This document shows, piece after piece, positions 11,017-20,615 of a DNA stretch of 64,000 bases (its first letter is position 1; every line of letters starts with the position of its first letter). Source of the stretch: Rahnella bruchi (GTDB lineage: Bacteria; Pseudomonadota; Gammaproteobacteria; Enterobacterales; Enterobacteriaceae); the NCBI RefSeq assembly GCF_003614975.1, contig NZ_QZWI01000002.1, positions 124,001 through 188,000 on the forward strand, given 5' to 3'. The notes under the pieces are model-generated. The model was not told where the DNA came from. It did no database searches and saw only the letters and a program-made list of their open reading frames with translations. A program made the position numbers and the translations under genes.

Positions 11017-11607
11017 ATGACTGAAGATCGCCACAAGCAGCGCCAGCAAAAGCTGAAAGAACAGGTTGATGCGCGTATTGATGCAGCCAAAGAACAGCGC
11101 GGAATTTTAATTGTGTTTACCGGCAACGGTAAAGGCAAAACCACGGCGGCCTTTGGTACCGTCACCCGCGCCGTCGGGCACGGGATGCGGGCGGCGGTGA
11201 TCCAGTTCATTAAAGGTGAATGGCCGAACGGCGAGAAGAATCTTCTCGAGCCGCACGGCGTTGAGTTTCAGGTCATGGCGACCGGTTTTACCTGGGAAAC
11301 ACAGAATAAAGAAACCGATACAGAGGCCTGTCAGGCCGTCTGGCAGCACGGAAAACGCATGCTTGCCGATGCCTCGTTAGATCTCGTGGTGCTCGATGAA
11401 CTGACGTATATGGTCAGTTTCGGCTATCTGGATTTACAGGAAGTGGTGGATGCGCTGAATGCCCGTCCGTCGCACCAGACGGTGATTATTACCGGACGTG
11501 GCTGTCATCGTGATCTGCTGGAAATGGCCGACACCGTCAGCGAACTGCGGCCGGTAAAACACGCCTTTGACGCCGGTATCATGGCGCAACAGGGCATCGA
11601 CTGGTGA
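11017..11607 (+). CDS. btuR: Cob(I)alamin adenosyltransferase (CobA/BtuR type)
   Basis: Transfers adenosyl from ATP to the cobalt of reduced corrinoids, making adenosylcobalamin for B12 enzymes. The 196 residues match the E. coli protein. The P-loop GNGKGKTT is at 36-43, and VLDELTYMVSFGY carries the Walker-B-like acidic pair. It sits downstream of yciK in one operon and converges on a cobC-like phosphatase only 24 bp away, so two cobalamin functions are neighbours. Confidence 0.96.
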   Translation: MTEDRHKQRQQKLKEQVDARIDAAKEQRGILIVFTGNGKGKTTAAFGTVTRAVGHGMRAAVIQFIKGEWPNGEKNLLEPHGVEFQVMATGFTWETQNKETDTEACQAVWQHGKRMLADASLDLVVLDELTYMVSFGYLDLQEVVDALNARPSHQTVIITGRGCHRDLLEMADTVSELRPVKHAFDAGIMAQQGIDW

Positions 11608-11631
11608 TGCCCTGCCCCATCCCTTGTCAGA

Positions 11632-12228
11632 TCACAAACCGCTGTCGTTGAAACGCTGAATAACACAGGCTCCGGGACGCAGATCGATTTCACACAGGCA
11701 GCCTTGTTTAAACGGAAAGCGCCACATATCGGCAGGCGCGAGTTTCAGCATCATAGCCAGTAACAGGCTGAGCGACCCCTGATGCCCGACAAGGGCCAGC
11801 CTGCTTTCCTGCGGGCGTAAATGCAACTGCTGCAAAGCCTGGCGGATCCGCACCGTAAAGTCAGTGAATGACTCCCCCTGCGGCACATCGGCTTTTTGCC
11901 AGTCCTGACACCATTCCTGAAATCCTTCAGCCTGTGAAGCTTCCAGCTCGTTGTGGTGACGCATTTCCCAGTCACCAAATGCCATTTCGCGTAACAGGGG
12001 TTGCGATTCCATCGCGATGTCGCGCCCATGCCCTATAATCCCGGCGGTATCGCGACTGCGGCGCATATCGGTATGGATAATGGCATCCAGCGACGTCGCC
12101 GCCAGCTGACGGGCAACATGTTGTGCCTGTCGTTCGCCCTCTGCCGTCAGCGCAATATCGCTGCTCCCGCAAAAAACGCCGTTAACGTTAGCCTGAGTTT
12201 GTCCGTGTCGTATCAGATATAATTTCAT
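11632..12228 (-). CDS. cobC: Histidine phosphatase, probable alpha-ribazole phosphatase
   Basis: The 198-residue protein belongs to the histidine phosphatase (phosphoglycerate mutase-like) superfamily. The RHG motif is R7-H8-G9 with H8 the phosphorylated residue; E81 in LREMAFGDWE and H149 in ALVGHQGS complete the active site. CobC dephosphorylates alpha-ribazole phosphate in nucleotide-loop assembly of cobalamin. The exact substrate cannot be fixed from sequence, because this superfamily is broad; placement next to btuR favours the cobalamin role. E. coli has no gene at this point between btuR and rluB. Confidence 0.75.
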   Translation of the reverse strand: MKLYLIRHGQTQANVNGVFCGSSDIALTAEGERQAQHVARQLAATSLDAIIHTDMRRSRDTAGIIGHGRDIAMESQPLLREMAFGDWEMRHHNELEASQAEGFQEWCQDWQKADVPQGESFTDFTVRIRQALQQLHLRPQESRLALVGHQGSLSLLLAMMLKLAPADMWRFPFKQGCLCEIDLRPGACVIQRFNDSGL

Positions 12229-12362
12229 GATGTTGTCCTTTGTCTCAGAGCCAGAAATCCCGGTGAAGCATGCTTTTTTTGCAGATTTAAGATAAGTAAT
12301 CTCAGGTAATCAATTTTAGTTAAGTACGGCGAGATAAATAGCGTCCCTCCTGAATTTGACGC

Positions 12363-12392
12363 AAAAAAAACCGCAGTCTTAAACTGCGGTTT
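12363..12392 (-). terminator. Terminator of rluB
   Basis: AACCGCAG (12369-12376) pairs with CTGCGGTT (12384-12391). On the minus strand the hairpin is followed by eight T, about 35 bp past the rluB stop. Confidence 0.9.
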
Positions 12393-12427
12393 ATGTGCAT
12401 CGCCGGAAGTTTGTCGCTTGTCAGCGA

Positions 12428-13738
12428 TTAGCTCCGTTTGGCAGGCCCGGTAGTACGACGTGCCGGTGCAACCTGAGTGTGGCGCTTCACAGCACGACGG
12501 ATCTGGTTAGCTTTCACACGGCGACGATCGCGCTCAACCGGCAGTTTGCTGACGGTTTCTTCGGTCATATCGACCAATGTGCGCAGATAGTTGATGTCCG
12601 GCAGGTCCAGCTCTTTATAGCCGCCGCGAGGCAGGCCTTTAGGCAGGTTCAGGTCGCCATAACGCACGCGGATCAGGCGGCTAACCTGCACGCCAACGGC
12701 TTCCCACAGACGGCGAACTTCGCGGTTACGCCCTTCTGTCAGGGTCACGTTGTACCACTGGTTCAGACCTTCGCCGCCCTGGAATTTAATCGAGCGAAAT
12801 GCCGCAGGGCCGTCTTCCAGCTGCACGCCACGGCTCAGCTGTTTGATTTTTTCATCATCAACCTGACCAAACACGCGTACGGCATATTCGCGCTCAACTT
12901 CACGGCTCGGGTGCATCAGGCGGTTAGCCAGTTCACCGTCGGTGGTGAATAACAGCAGACCGGAGGTGTTAACGTCCAGACGACCTACCGCAATCCAGCG
13001 GGAACCGCGCATTTTTGGCAGACGGTCAAAGACGGTCGGACGGCCTTCCGGATCACTGCGCGTACACAACTCGCCTTCCGGCTTGTAGTACGCCAGCACG
13101 CGGCAGACGGTGTCCTGAGACTCCATCACTGACAGAACGTGACCATCGAGACGAATTTTGGTGCCGCCGGTGACTTCCACGCGGTCGCCCAGCGTAGAGA
13201 TTTTACCGTCAACGCTGACGCGGCCAGCCTGAATCATCGCTTCGACTTCACGGCGTGAACCATGACCTGCACGCGCGAGGACTTTTTGCAGCTTTTCACT
13301 TTGCCCTTCGGTGCTGTCCAGCGCGTTCTTCGGCTTCTGGTATTTCACTTCTTCTTCATCACTGTTTTCATCAAACAGTGCTTCAGCTTTAGGCTTGGTG
13401 CCACGCGGTTTCAACGGCGCACGAGGTTTTTCACCGCGGGCATTTTCCGGACGACCCGGTTTGCCGGTGCGCGGTTTTTCTATACGTGAGTTTTCTATGC
13501 GTGAATCGCCGCGGCCTGCGTCAGAACGTGGTTTGTCTGAACGCGGCTTGTCGCTGCGTGGTTTATCAGTGCGTGGTTTGTCAGTACGTGGCTTTTCGCC
13601 GCGCTTTTCAGCCCGTGACGGTTCCGGACGGCTTTTTGCTGCGCCGGAATTTCTGCCACTTTTTGGCTTGTCACCAGATGGACGTGCCGGTTTGGCTTTA
13701 TCGCTGGTGTGCTTCTGGGAATTATACTTCTCGCTCAT
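12428..13738 (-). CDS. rluB: 23S rRNA pseudouridine(2605) synthase RluB, with basic N-terminal extension
   Basis: Makes pseudouridine 2605 in 23S rRNA. The conserved enzyme begins at about residue 147 ([14 protein letters not shown]), where E. coli RluB starts. It has an S4 RNA-binding domain (147-205) and a synthase domain with the catalytic D255 in GRLDVNTSG. The first 146 residues are extra: Lys/Arg/Pro/Ser-rich, low complexity, including five tandem KPR(T/S)D units at 49-73, then an acidic stretch ENSDEEE at 124-130. The long start is supported by GAGG 8 bp before the ATG at 13738. The tail is again basic (RRAVKRHTQ). The extension is probably a disordered RNA- or ribosome-contacting arm, which is inference. 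Confidence 0.95.
   Translation of the reverse strand: MSEKYNSQKHTSDKAKPARPSGDKPKSGRNSGAAKSRPEPSRAEKRGEKPRTDKPRTDKPRSDKPRSDKPRSDAGRGDSRIENSRIEKPRTGKPGRPENARGEKPRAPLKPRGTKPKAEALFDENSDEEEVKYQKPKNALDSTEGQSEKLQKVLARAGHGSRREVEAMIQAGRVSVDGKISTLGDRVEVTGGTKIRLDGHVLSVMESQDTVCRVLAYYKPEGELCTRSDPEGRPTVFDRLPKMRGSRWIAVGRLDVNTSGLLLFTTDGELANRLMHPSREVEREYAVRVFGQVDDEKIKQLSRGVQLEDGPAAFRSIKFQGGEGLNQWYNVTLTEGRNREVRRLWEAVGVQVSRLIRVRYGDLNLPKGLPRGGYKELDLPDINYLRTLVDMTEETVSKLPVERDRRRVKANQIRRAVKRHTQVAPARRTTGPAKRS
13520..13594 (-). repeat. 15-bp tandem repeat in rluB
   Basis: Five near-identical 15-bp units encode [10 protein letters not shown] inside the RluB N-terminal extension. Third-position differences between units suggest the array is not newly made. 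Confidence 0.85.
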
Positions 13739-13959
13739 TGAGCAGCCTCATTTGTCGCCTTCACAGGCGTCGGGGGGAGCCAGCAGCATGACGTGATTCG
13801 CCATCTGCCCGCCAAAATTCAGTTATTGCGTAGTGATACAATGACTTACAAAAAAGTCAGCCCGCCATTATACACATTTATTGGCAATTTGTATCCTGCT
13901 AAGGACTTTACGGGCTGATTATTTTTCAAACAACCTACACCAGAAGACTCACGGAAAGA

Positions 13960-14580
13960 TCACCGGAAAGGTGCCGGATCGCCTGCGCCTTCACGGATCA
14001 CTTCCGGTGACGCTTCGGTCAGGTCAATCACCGTCGTCGGTTGTTGCCCGATAGAACCACCGTCAATCACCAGATCGACCAGCTTGCCTAAATTGTCTTT
14101 GATGTCTTCAGGATCTGATTCCGCAAAGTCATTACCCGGCAGCATCAGCGTAGTGGACATCAGCGGTTCGCCCAATACGTCCAGCAATGCGACAGCAATC
14201 GGGTTCGACGGGACGCGCAAACCGATGGTTTTACGTTTCTCACTCATCAGGCGGCGCGGCACTTCTTTGGTCGCTTTCAGAATGAATGTATAGTTGCCGG
14301 GCGTGTTATTTTTGATCAGACGAAATGCCGTGTTATCAACGTAAGCGTATGTCGACAGCTCAGAGAGATCACGACACATCAGGGTAAAGTTATGGTTCCC
14401 GTCTAACTGACGGATGCGACAAATGCGCTCCATCGCGTTCTTTTCTTCCAGACGGCAACCCAGCGCATAGCCTGAGTCGGTCGGATAAACGATCACATTC
14501 CCCTTGCGCAGCAATTCGACAGCCTGATTAATCAGTCGTGGCTGCGGATTTTCGGGGTGAATATAAAAATATTGACTCAT
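13960..14580 (-). CDS. yciO: Sua5/YciO/YrdC-type RNA-binding protein YciO
   Basis: The 206-residue protein belongs to the YrdC/Sua5 fold family (dsRNA-binding, threonylcarbamoyl-AMP synthase-like). Family signatures include YPTDSGYALGC (32-42), KRKTIGLRVPSNP and the C-terminal STVIDLT-like segment TTVIDLTEASPEVIREGAG. YrdC itself makes threonylcarbamoyl-AMP for tRNA t6A; the role of the YciO branch is less clear. It lies 33 bp after rnm on the same strand, so the two are probably cotranscribed as in E. coli. yciQ, which follows yciO in E. coli, is absent here; rluB comes next. Confidence 0.94.
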   Translation of the reverse strand: MSQYFYIHPENPQPRLINQAVELLRKGNVIVYPTDSGYALGCRLEEKNAMERICRIRQLDGNHNFTLMCRDLSELSTYAYVDNTAFRLIKNNTPGNYTFILKATKEVPRRLMSEKRKTIGLRVPSNPIAVALLDVLGEPLMSTTLMLPGNDFAESDPEDIKDNLGKLVDLVIDGGSIGQQPTTVIDLTEASPEVIREGAGDPAPFR

Positions 14581-14613
14581 TGTTCCCTCTTAATTCTTCT
14601 TCTGCGGTCGGCT

Positions 14614-15582
14614 TCAGACCGGTTCAATTTCAGGCTGTTTCCCGGCGACCGACCAGTGTTGCCATACCGGTTCTGCGCCTGCGGGAAGCCAAAGTTTGCG
14701 CCCCAGCTCAATCCACGAACAGGGCTGATGGAAATCAGAACCCTGCGAGGCGAGTAAATTATAGTCACGGGCATAAGCCGCCAGCTGAGCGCGTTCATTC
14801 GGCGCCTGCTGACACTGCGCGACTTCCATGGCATCGCCGCCCTGCTCCGCAAAGAATGCCAGCAGACGTTTCAGCCATTTCGTGGACAAGCCATAACGGC
14901 CCGGATGGGCGACGACGGCCTGTCCGCCGGACTGATGAATCGCATCAATCGCTTGTTCTATTGTACACCACTGTGGCGGAACGTAGCCGGTCTTGCCTTT
15001 GGCGAGGAACTTTTTGAACACCTGGGCGATATTGTCCGCCGCGCCAAATTCCACCAGATAACGGGCAAAATGCGCACGGGTTACAGCACCCCCATCGGCC
15101 AGACGCATGGCGCCTTCCCATGCGCCTTCAATACGCGCCTTCGCCAGACGACGCCCCATCTCCTGCGCACGCTGCTGACGCAAATCCGCCTGCACTTTCA
15201 GTAATTCGATCATCGCCGGATGCAAAGGATCGATCCCCAGTCCGACAATGTGAATTTCATGGTTTTCCCACAATGTTGAAATTTCGACACCGTTCACCAG
15301 TTGCAGCGGCAACTGATTTTCAGCAATGGCCTGTGCCGCCCGCGCCAGCCCTTCCGTGCTGTCGTGATCGGTGATCGCCAGAACGCCCACCCGCATTTCC
15401 ACCGCACGCGCGACCAGCGCTTCCGGCGTCAGATAGCCGTCTGAAGCTGTGGTATGGCTGTGGAGATCGTAAATCGTGAATGCAGTGCTGGTGGTCTGGT
15501 CGTCTGCTGAAGATGAAGTATTTAGGGGCAAAGTCGTCGTCACGTGGGGAATTAACCTGTTTCTGAATGCAGAGCCCATCAT
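14614..15582 (-). CDS. rnm: PHP-domain 5'-3' exoribonuclease RNase AM
   Basis: Homologue of E. coli YciV/RNase AM, a metal-dependent 5'-3' exonuclease that acts on short RNAs and matures the 5' ends of rRNAs. The PHP motifs are H41 and H43 (DLHSHTTASDG), D48, and D72-H73-D74 (AITDHDST). Other conserved parts are the HPGRYGLS block and the SQGSDFHQPCSWIELGRKLWLPAG end. The ATG at 15582 has no good ribosome site and yields about 37 residues before the conserved YDLHSHT. A GTG at 15543 (VTTTLPLN) is an alternative start, so the N-terminus is uncertain. It is divergent from trp, as in E. coli. Confidence 0.93.
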   Translation of the reverse strand: MMGSAFRNRLIPHVTTTLPLNTSSSADDQTTSTAFTIYDLHSHTTASDGYLTPEALVARAVEMRVGVLAITDHDSTEGLARAAQAIAENQLPLQLVNGVEISTLWENHEIHIVGLGIDPLHPAMIELLKVQADLRQQRAQEMGRRLAKARIEGAWEGAMRLADGGAVTRAHFARYLVEFGAADNIAQVFKKFLAKGKTGYVPPQWCTIEQAIDAIHQSGGQAVVAHPGRYGLSTKWLKRLLAFFAEQGGDAMEVAQCQQAPNERAQLAAYARDYNLLASQGSDFHQPCSWIELGRKLWLPAGAEPVWQHWSVAGKQPEIEPV

Positions 15583-15715
15583 AACGCGTTAGCGCTACTC
15601 ACGTTAGGGATGATTTCAACCTAACCTGACGCACTGCAACGGTGCGGCACGCCGTCAGCGCACTATTGCATGCACTGTCTGCGCACCAAAGGTGTGAAAA
15701 CAAGCAAAAAGAGGG

Positions 15716-15754
15716 TTGACTTTACATCCATGAACTAGTTTACTAGTACGCAAG
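15716..15754 (+). promoter_or_regulatory. trp promoter and TrpR operator
   Basis: TTGACT (15716-15721), 17-bp spacer, TTTACT (15739-15744). The segment GAACTAGTTTACTAGTACG (15732-15750) differs by one base from the remembered E. coli trp operator, which covers the -10 region. TrpR with tryptophan should therefore block RNA polymerase directly. Confidence 0.93.
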
Positions 15755-15849
15755 TTCACGAGACAGTTCAGAAATGAACAGCGTGACAAACCGATTCAGA
15801 AAGCTTACGTTTTAAAGACGTTAGCTTCATAAACAAACAAGAGTGTCTG

Positions 15850-15915
15850 ATGATGAAAACTCACATGATGGCGGTTCTCAGCGGGTGGCGTACTTCCCTT
15901 TGGCGGGCGGAATAA
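15850..15915 (+). CDS. trpL: trp operon leader peptide
   Basis: A 21-codon frame, ATG at 15850 (or the next codon 15853) to TAA at 15913. It has Trp codons at positions 13 and 18 (GWRTSLWRAE), separated by four codons. In E. coli TrpL the two Trp codons are adjacent (WW). It lies between the trp promoter and the attenuator, so it is the translated sensor of charged tRNA-Trp. The ribosome site is weak (GAGTGTCTG), and the start codon lies within a predicted long-range stem. Confidence 0.9.
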   Translation: MMKTHMMAVLSGWRTSLWRAE

Positions 15916-15952
15916 TCACGCATAGCTGTCATCAGACGCTGCAAGATTTCCG

Positions 15953-15977
15953 AAGCCCGCATAATGCGGGCTTTTTT
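15953..15977 (+). terminator. trp attenuator
   Basis: AGCCCGC (15954-15960), loop ATAAT, GCGGGCT (15966-15972), then a run of T. An earlier copy of GCGGGC at 15903-15908, inside trpL, could pair with the left arm instead and act as antiterminator. Confidence 0.92.
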
Positions 15978-16035
15978 GTGGCCGTCTATTTGAAATCTGT
16001 TTTACAGAAACGATAAAAAAATTTCAGGAAGCAAA

Positions 16036-17598
16036 ATGACTATTCAGAAACCACGATTAGAATTGCTGACCGCAGAAGGATGTTACCGCGGCGACCCGAC
16101 GGCCATTTTCCACCAACTTTGTGGTGCCCGCCCGGCCACGCTGCTGCTCGAATCCTCTGAAGTGACCAGCAAAGAAAACCTGAAGAGCCTGTTGATTGTT
16201 GACAGCGCCCTGCGTATCACCGCGCTGGGTTCGCGGGTTTCGATTCAGGCACTGACCCCGAACGGGGCCTCTTTACTGTCGCTGATTGACGCCGCGTTAC
16301 CGGCTGAAATTCGTAATGACGTGCGCCCCAATGGCCGTGAACTGACTTTCCCGTCTATTGACCAGATGCAGGACGAAGATGCCCGTCTGCGTTCGCGTTC
16401 CGTCTTTGACGCGCTGCGCAGTATTCTGACCTGCGTTGAAGCGCCAGCCGATGAGCGCGAGGCGATGTTCCTCGGTGGTCTGTTTGCTTATGATCTGGTT
16501 GCCGGTTTCGAAGATTTACCGAAACTTGAATCCGACCAGCGCTGCCCGGATTTCTGCTTCTATCTGGCAGAAACTCTGCTGGTGCTTGACCACCAGAACC
16601 GCTCCTGCCGTTTGCAGGCCAGCCTGTTTACACCTTCCCAGGAAGAGAAACAGCGTTTGCACGAACGTCTGGAACAATTGCAATACCAGCTGCAATTACC
16701 GGCACACGCTATACCGCATCAGAGCGTGCCGGAAATGCAGCTGAGCGTGAACCAGAGCGACGAAGTATTCGGCGCCGTTGTTGAGAAAATGAAAGTGGCG
16801 ATCCGCGCCGGTGAAATTTTTCAGGTGGTACCTTCACGCCGTTTCTCACTGCCGTGCCCTGCTCCGCTGGCCGCTTATGAAACGCTGAAAAACAACAACC
16901 CGAGCCCGTATATGTTCTTCATGCAGGACAACGATTTCACGTTGTTCGGCGCATCGCCGGAAAGCGCGCTGAAATATGACGCGACTAACCGCCAGATTGA
17001 AATCTACCCGATTGCCGGTACACGTCCGCGCGGTCGCCGTGCTGACGGCTCGCTGGATTTAGATCTCGACAGCCGTATCGAACTGGAAATGCGCACCGAC
17101 CATAAAGAACTGGCTGAGCATCTGATGCTGGTGGATTTAGCGCGTAACGATCTGGCGCGTATCTGTGAGCCGGGCAGCCGGTACGTTGCTGACCTGACCA
17201 AAGTTGACCGTTACTCTTTCGTGATGCACCTGGTGTCCCGCGTGGTGGGTACGCTGCGCCATGACCTCGACGTGCTGCATGCTTATCAGGCCGTCATGAA
17301 TATGGGTACGCTGACCGGCGCACCGAAAGTGCGGGCCATGCAGCTGATTTCAGCTTCCGAGCAAACCCGTCGTGGCAGTTACGGCGGCGCGGTGGGCTAC
17401 TTCACCGCTCACGGTGATTTAGACACCTGCATCGTTATCCGCTCGGCCTATGTCGAAGACGGCATCGCTACCGTGCAGGCAGGCGGCGGCGTGGTGCTCG
17501 ATTCCGTACCGCAGGCCGAAGCCGACGAAACCCGTAACAAAGCCCGTGCAGTTCTGCGCGCCATCGCCACCGCCCACAATGCGAAAGAGGTATTTTAA
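16036..17598 (+). CDS. trpE: Anthranilate synthase component I
   Basis: Converts chorismate to anthranilate with ammonia delivered by TrpG; first step of tryptophan synthesis and the site of tryptophan feedback inhibition. The 520 residues match the family. The N-terminal regulatory motif LLES is at 37-40. The C-terminal chorismate-binding domain shows [23 protein letters not shown] and [15 protein letters not shown] precedes the ATG. The stop at 17598 is one base before the trpG start, so the subunits are translationally coupled. Confidence 0.98.
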   Translation: MTIQKPRLELLTAEGCYRGDPTAIFHQLCGARPATLLLESSEVTSKENLKSLLIVDSALRITALGSRVSIQALTPNGASLLSLIDAALPAEIRNDVRPNGRELTFPSIDQMQDEDARLRSRSVFDALRSILTCVEAPADEREAMFLGGLFAYDLVAGFEDLPKLESDQRCPDFCFYLAETLLVLDHQNRSCRLQASLFTPSQEEKQRLHERLEQLQYQLQLPAHAIPHQSVPEMQLSVNQSDEVFGAVVEKMKVAIRAGEIFQVVPSRRFSLPCPAPLAAYETLKNNNPSPYMFFMQDNDFTLFGASPESALKYDATNRQIEIYPIAGTRPRGRRADGSLDLDLDSRIELEMRTDHKELAEHLMLVDLARNDLARICEPGSRYVADLTKVDRYSFVMHLVSRVVGTLRHDLDVLHAYQAVMNMGTLTGAPKVRAMQLISASEQTRRGSYGGAVGYFTAHGDLDTCIVIRSAYVEDGIATVQAGGGVVLDSVPQAEADETRNKARAVLRAIATAHNAKEVF

Positions 17599-17599
17599 G

Positions 17600-18178
17600 A
17601 TGGCCGATATCTTACTTATCGATAACGTCGATTCCTTTACTTACAACCTCGTCGATCAGCTGCGTTCAAGCGGTCACAACGTGGTGATTTACCGCAATCA
17701 AATCCCGGCTGACGTGATTATCGAAAAACTCAGCCAGCTGGAAAAACCGGTGCTGGTGCTTTCTCCGGGTCCGGGTACACCTTCCGAAGCCGGTTGTATG
17801 CCGGAACTGCTGAAGCGTTTACGTGGCCAGCTGCCGATTATCGGTATCTGTCTGGGTCATCAGGCGATTGTGGAAACCTACGGCGGATTTGTGGGTCAGG
17901 CAGGTGAAATTCTGCACGGTAAAGCCTCTTCTATTACACATGACAACGAAGCAATGTTTGCCGGTATGAATAACCCGCTGCCGGTTGCCCGGTATCACTC
18001 GCTGGTCGGCAGTCAGATCCCCGACGGTCTGACCGTTAACGCCCGTTTCGGCGACATGGTGATGGCGGTTCGTCACGAAGAAGATCGCGTTTGCGGCTTC
18101 CAGTTCCATCCGGAATCCATTTTAACTTCACAGGGTGCGCGTTTGCTTGAGCAGACACTGGCCTGGGCTTTGGCGTAA
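17600..18178 (+). CDS. trpG: Anthranilate synthase component II (glutamine amidotransferase), unfused
   Basis: Class I glutamine amidotransferase supplying ammonia to TrpE. The 192 residues hold the catalytic triad C84 (GICLGHQ), H170 and E172 (FQFHPES), and the [11 protein letters not shown] motif at 55-65. In E. coli TrpG is fused to TrpD; here the gene ends with its own stop 11 bp before trpD, the arrangement known in Serratia- and Yersinia-type bacteria. The start is ATG 17600, just after the trpE stop, giving [10 protein letters not shown]. Confidence 0.97.
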   Translation: MADILLIDNVDSFTYNLVDQLRSSGHNVVIYRNQIPADVIIEKLSQLEKPVLVLSPGPGTPSEAGCMPELLKRLRGQLPIIGICLGHQAIVETYGGFVGQAGEILHGKASSITHDNEAMFAGMNNPLPVARYHSLVGSQIPDGLTVNARFGDMVMAVRHEEDRVCGFQFHPESILTSQGARLLEQTLAWALA

Positions 18179-18189
18179 GGAGAACTGTC

Positions 18190-19203
18190 ATGAAAACGCA
18201 AACTATTCCCGGCATTCTCGAAAATCTGTTTCGCGCTCAGACGATGACGCAGGAAGAAAGCCAGCAGTTATTTACCGCCATTGTGAACGGTGAACTTGAA
18301 CCGGCGCAGCTGGCCGGTGCATTAATCAGCATGAAAGTACGTGGCGAACAACCGGCGGAAATCGCCGGTGCAGCCAAAGCGTTACTGGCGCACGCCGAGC
18401 CGTTCCCGCGCCCTGATTATCCGTTCGCAGATATCGTTGGTACCGGCGGCGACGGCACCAACAGCATTAACATTTCTACCGCCAGCGCCTTCGTGGCTGC
18501 GGCCTGTGGCGCTCGGGTGGCGAAACACGGCAACCGCAGCGTGTCCAGCCGCTCCGGTTCATCTGATTTACTGGCAGCGTTTGGCATCCGTCTGGATATG
18601 CCAGCAGAAGAATCCCGTGCAGCGCTCGATGACCTGGACGTGTGTTTCCTGTTCGCGCCGCAATACCATACCGGCTTCCGCCACGCGATGCCGGTGCGCA
18701 AATCATTAAAAACCCGCACTTTGTTTAACGTGCTGGGGCCACTGATTAACCCGGCGCGTCCGCCGCTGGCGCTGATTGGCGTTTACAGCCCGGAACTGGT
18801 GCAGCCGATTGCAGAAACATTGCGCGCACTCGGTTATGAACGTGCGGCGGTGGTTCACGGTGGCGGAATGGATGAAGTCGCCATCCACGCTGCAACACAA
18901 GTGGCCGAGCTAAAAGACGGTAAAATTACCACTTATGAACTGACGCCACAGGACTTTGGTCTGGACAATTATCCGATTGAAGCCTTGCTGGGCGGTGAGC
19001 CGGAAGAAAACCGTGACATTCTGGCACGCTTATTACAAGGTAAAGGAGATCCGGCCCACGAAGCCGCGGTAGCCGTCAATGTGGCGATGTTACTGCGACT
19101 GTTCGGTCAGGAAGACTTAAAGCAAAACGCACAACAGGCTTTGGCCGTCATGCGCAGCGGTGAACCTTACCAGCGCGTGCTGGCATTGGCAGCAAGAGGA
19201 TAA
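18190..19203 (+). CDS. trpD: Anthranilate phosphoribosyltransferase
   Basis: Adds phosphoribose from PRPP to anthranilate, the second step of the pathway. The 337 residues are a free-standing TrpD. The PRPP-binding motif GTGGDGTNS is at about 81-89, followed by [24 protein letters not shown] and the magnesium-site region [11 protein letters not shown] ribosome site AAGGAGAA (from 18177) precedes the ATG. Its stop abuts the trpCF start with no gap, which implies coupling. Confidence 0.97.
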   Translation: MKTQTIPGILENLFRAQTMTQEESQQLFTAIVNGELEPAQLAGALISMKVRGEQPAEIAGAAKALLAHAEPFPRPDYPFADIVGTGGDGTNSINISTASAFVAAACGARVAKHGNRSVSSRSGSSDLLAAFGIRLDMPAEESRAALDDLDVCFLFAPQYHTGFRHAMPVRKSLKTRTLFNVLGPLINPARPPLALIGVYSPELVQPIAETLRALGYERAAVVHGGGMDEVAIHAATQVAELKDGKITTYELTPQDFGLDNYPIEALLGGEPEENRDILARLLQGKGDPAHEAAVAVNVAMLLRLFGQEDLKQNAQQALAVMRSGEPYQRVLALAARG

Positions 19204-20571
19204 GTGATGCAGCAGGAAACCGTGCTCCACAAAATTGTTCGCGACAAGGAAATTTGGGTCGCGGCACGCAAAGAACAACAACCGCTGGCCAGCTTTCAGA
19301 ACGAAATAACTCAGAGCCAGCGCAGTTTCTACCATGCCCTGCAAGGTGCAAGAACGGCCTTTATTCTGGAGTGCAAACAAGCCTCTCCGTCAAAAGGGAA
19401 GATCCGTGAAAACTTTGACCCGGTAGAAATCGCCAGCGTTTATAAAGACTACGCTTCCGCTATTTCAGTATTAACCGACGAGAAATACTTCCAGGGCAGC
19501 TTTGATTTCCTGCCGCTGGTGAGCAAAACCGTCACACAGCCGGTGCTGTGCAAAGATTTTATTATCGACCCTTATCAAATCCATCTGGCGCGTTTCTATC
19601 AGGCCGATGCGATTTTACTGATGCTGTCAGTGCTGGATGACGATCAGTACGTTCAGCTCGCCGCCGTCGCTCACAGCCTGAATATGGGCGTGCTGACCGA
19701 AGCGAGTAATGAAGAAGAACTGGATCGCGCCGTTACGCTGAAAGCCAAAGTGGTCGGTATCAATAACCGTGACCTGCGCGATTTGTCCATTGACCTGAAC
19801 CGCACCCGTGAACTGGCACCACGTGTTCCACACGGCGTCACGGTCATCAGCGAATCAGGCATTAATACTTACGGGCAAATCCGTGAGCTCAGCCGCTTCG
19901 CTAATGGTTTCCTGATCGGCAGCGCGCTGATGTCGGAACAAAACTTATCCGCAGCCGTTCGTCGTGTACTTCTCGGCGATAATAAAGTGTGCGGTCTGAC
20001 CCGCGCTGAGGACGCCGGGGCGGCGCACGAAGCCGGAGCTATTTATGGCGGACTGATTTTTGTCGAGGCGTCGCCACGTTTCGTCACACATACGCTGGCG
20101 AAAGAAGTACAGAACGGCGCGCCGCTAAAATATGTCGGCGTGTTCCGCGATGAATCCGTCAGCATTGTCACTGAAACGGCACAGACGCTGAATTTGACCG
20201 CAGTGCAACTTCATGGCGATGAAAGTCAGGCGTATATCGATGAACTGCGCGAAACGCTGCCTGAAAATGTTCAGATCTGGAAAGCGCTGAGCGTCAAAGA
20301 CACCCTTCCGGCACGCGACCTGAATCACGTAGATCGCTACGTGCTGGACAACGGCAAAGGCGGAACCGGTTATCGTTTCGACTGGAGTAAGCTGGCCGGG
20401 CAGGATTTGAGTAATGTGCTGCTTGCCGGTGGCCTGAGCGCAGATAACTGCGTCGAGGCCGCGCAACTCGGTTGTGCCGGGCTGGATTTCAACTCCGGTG
20501 TTGAAAATGAGCCGGGCATCAAAGATGCCGAAAAAATTACCGCCGTATTCCAGACATTGCGGGCGTATTAA
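19204..20571 (+). CDS. trpCF: Bifunctional indole-3-glycerol-phosphate synthase / phosphoribosylanthranilate isomerase
   Basis: Fusion enzyme for steps three and four: the TrpF half isomerises phosphoribosylanthranilate and the TrpC half closes the indole ring. The 455 residues equal the E. coli fusion. The TrpC domain (about 1-255) shows ILECKQASPSKG, LCKDFIIDPYQI and ISESGINT. The TrpF domain begins at NKVCGLTRAEDA and includes VGVFR, VQLHGDE and LDFNSGVE. A GTG at 19204 directly follows the trpD stop; the ATG at 19207 is equally plausible. 44 bp separates it from trpB. Confidence 0.97.
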   Translation: MMQQETVLHKIVRDKEIWVAARKEQQPLASFQNEITQSQRSFYHALQGARTAFILECKQASPSKGKIRENFDPVEIASVYKDYASAISVLTDEKYFQGSFDFLPLVSKTVTQPVLCKDFIIDPYQIHLARFYQADAILLMLSVLDDDQYVQLAAVAHSLNMGVLTEASNEEELDRAVTLKAKVVGINNRDLRDLSIDLNRTRELAPRVPHGVTVISESGINTYGQIRELSRFANGFLIGSALMSEQNLSAAVRRVLLGDNKVCGLTRAEDAGAAHEAGAIYGGLIFVEASPRFVTHTLAKEVQNGAPLKYVGVFRDESVSIVTETAQTLNLTAVQLHGDESQAYIDELRETLPENVQIWKALSVKDTLPARDLNHVDRYVLDNGKGGTGYRFDWSKLAGQDLSNVLLAGGLSADNCVEAAQLGCAGLDFNSGVENEPGIKDAEKITAVFQTLRAY

Positions 20572-20615
20572 GCCGCACGCAATGCCGCAAAAATTGACAG
20601 ACAGGACGGAATAAC

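Noticed and set aside
13311-13796. 161-codon repetitive open frame ([12 protein letters not shown])
   Set aside because: It is the antisense shadow of the rluB tandem repeat.
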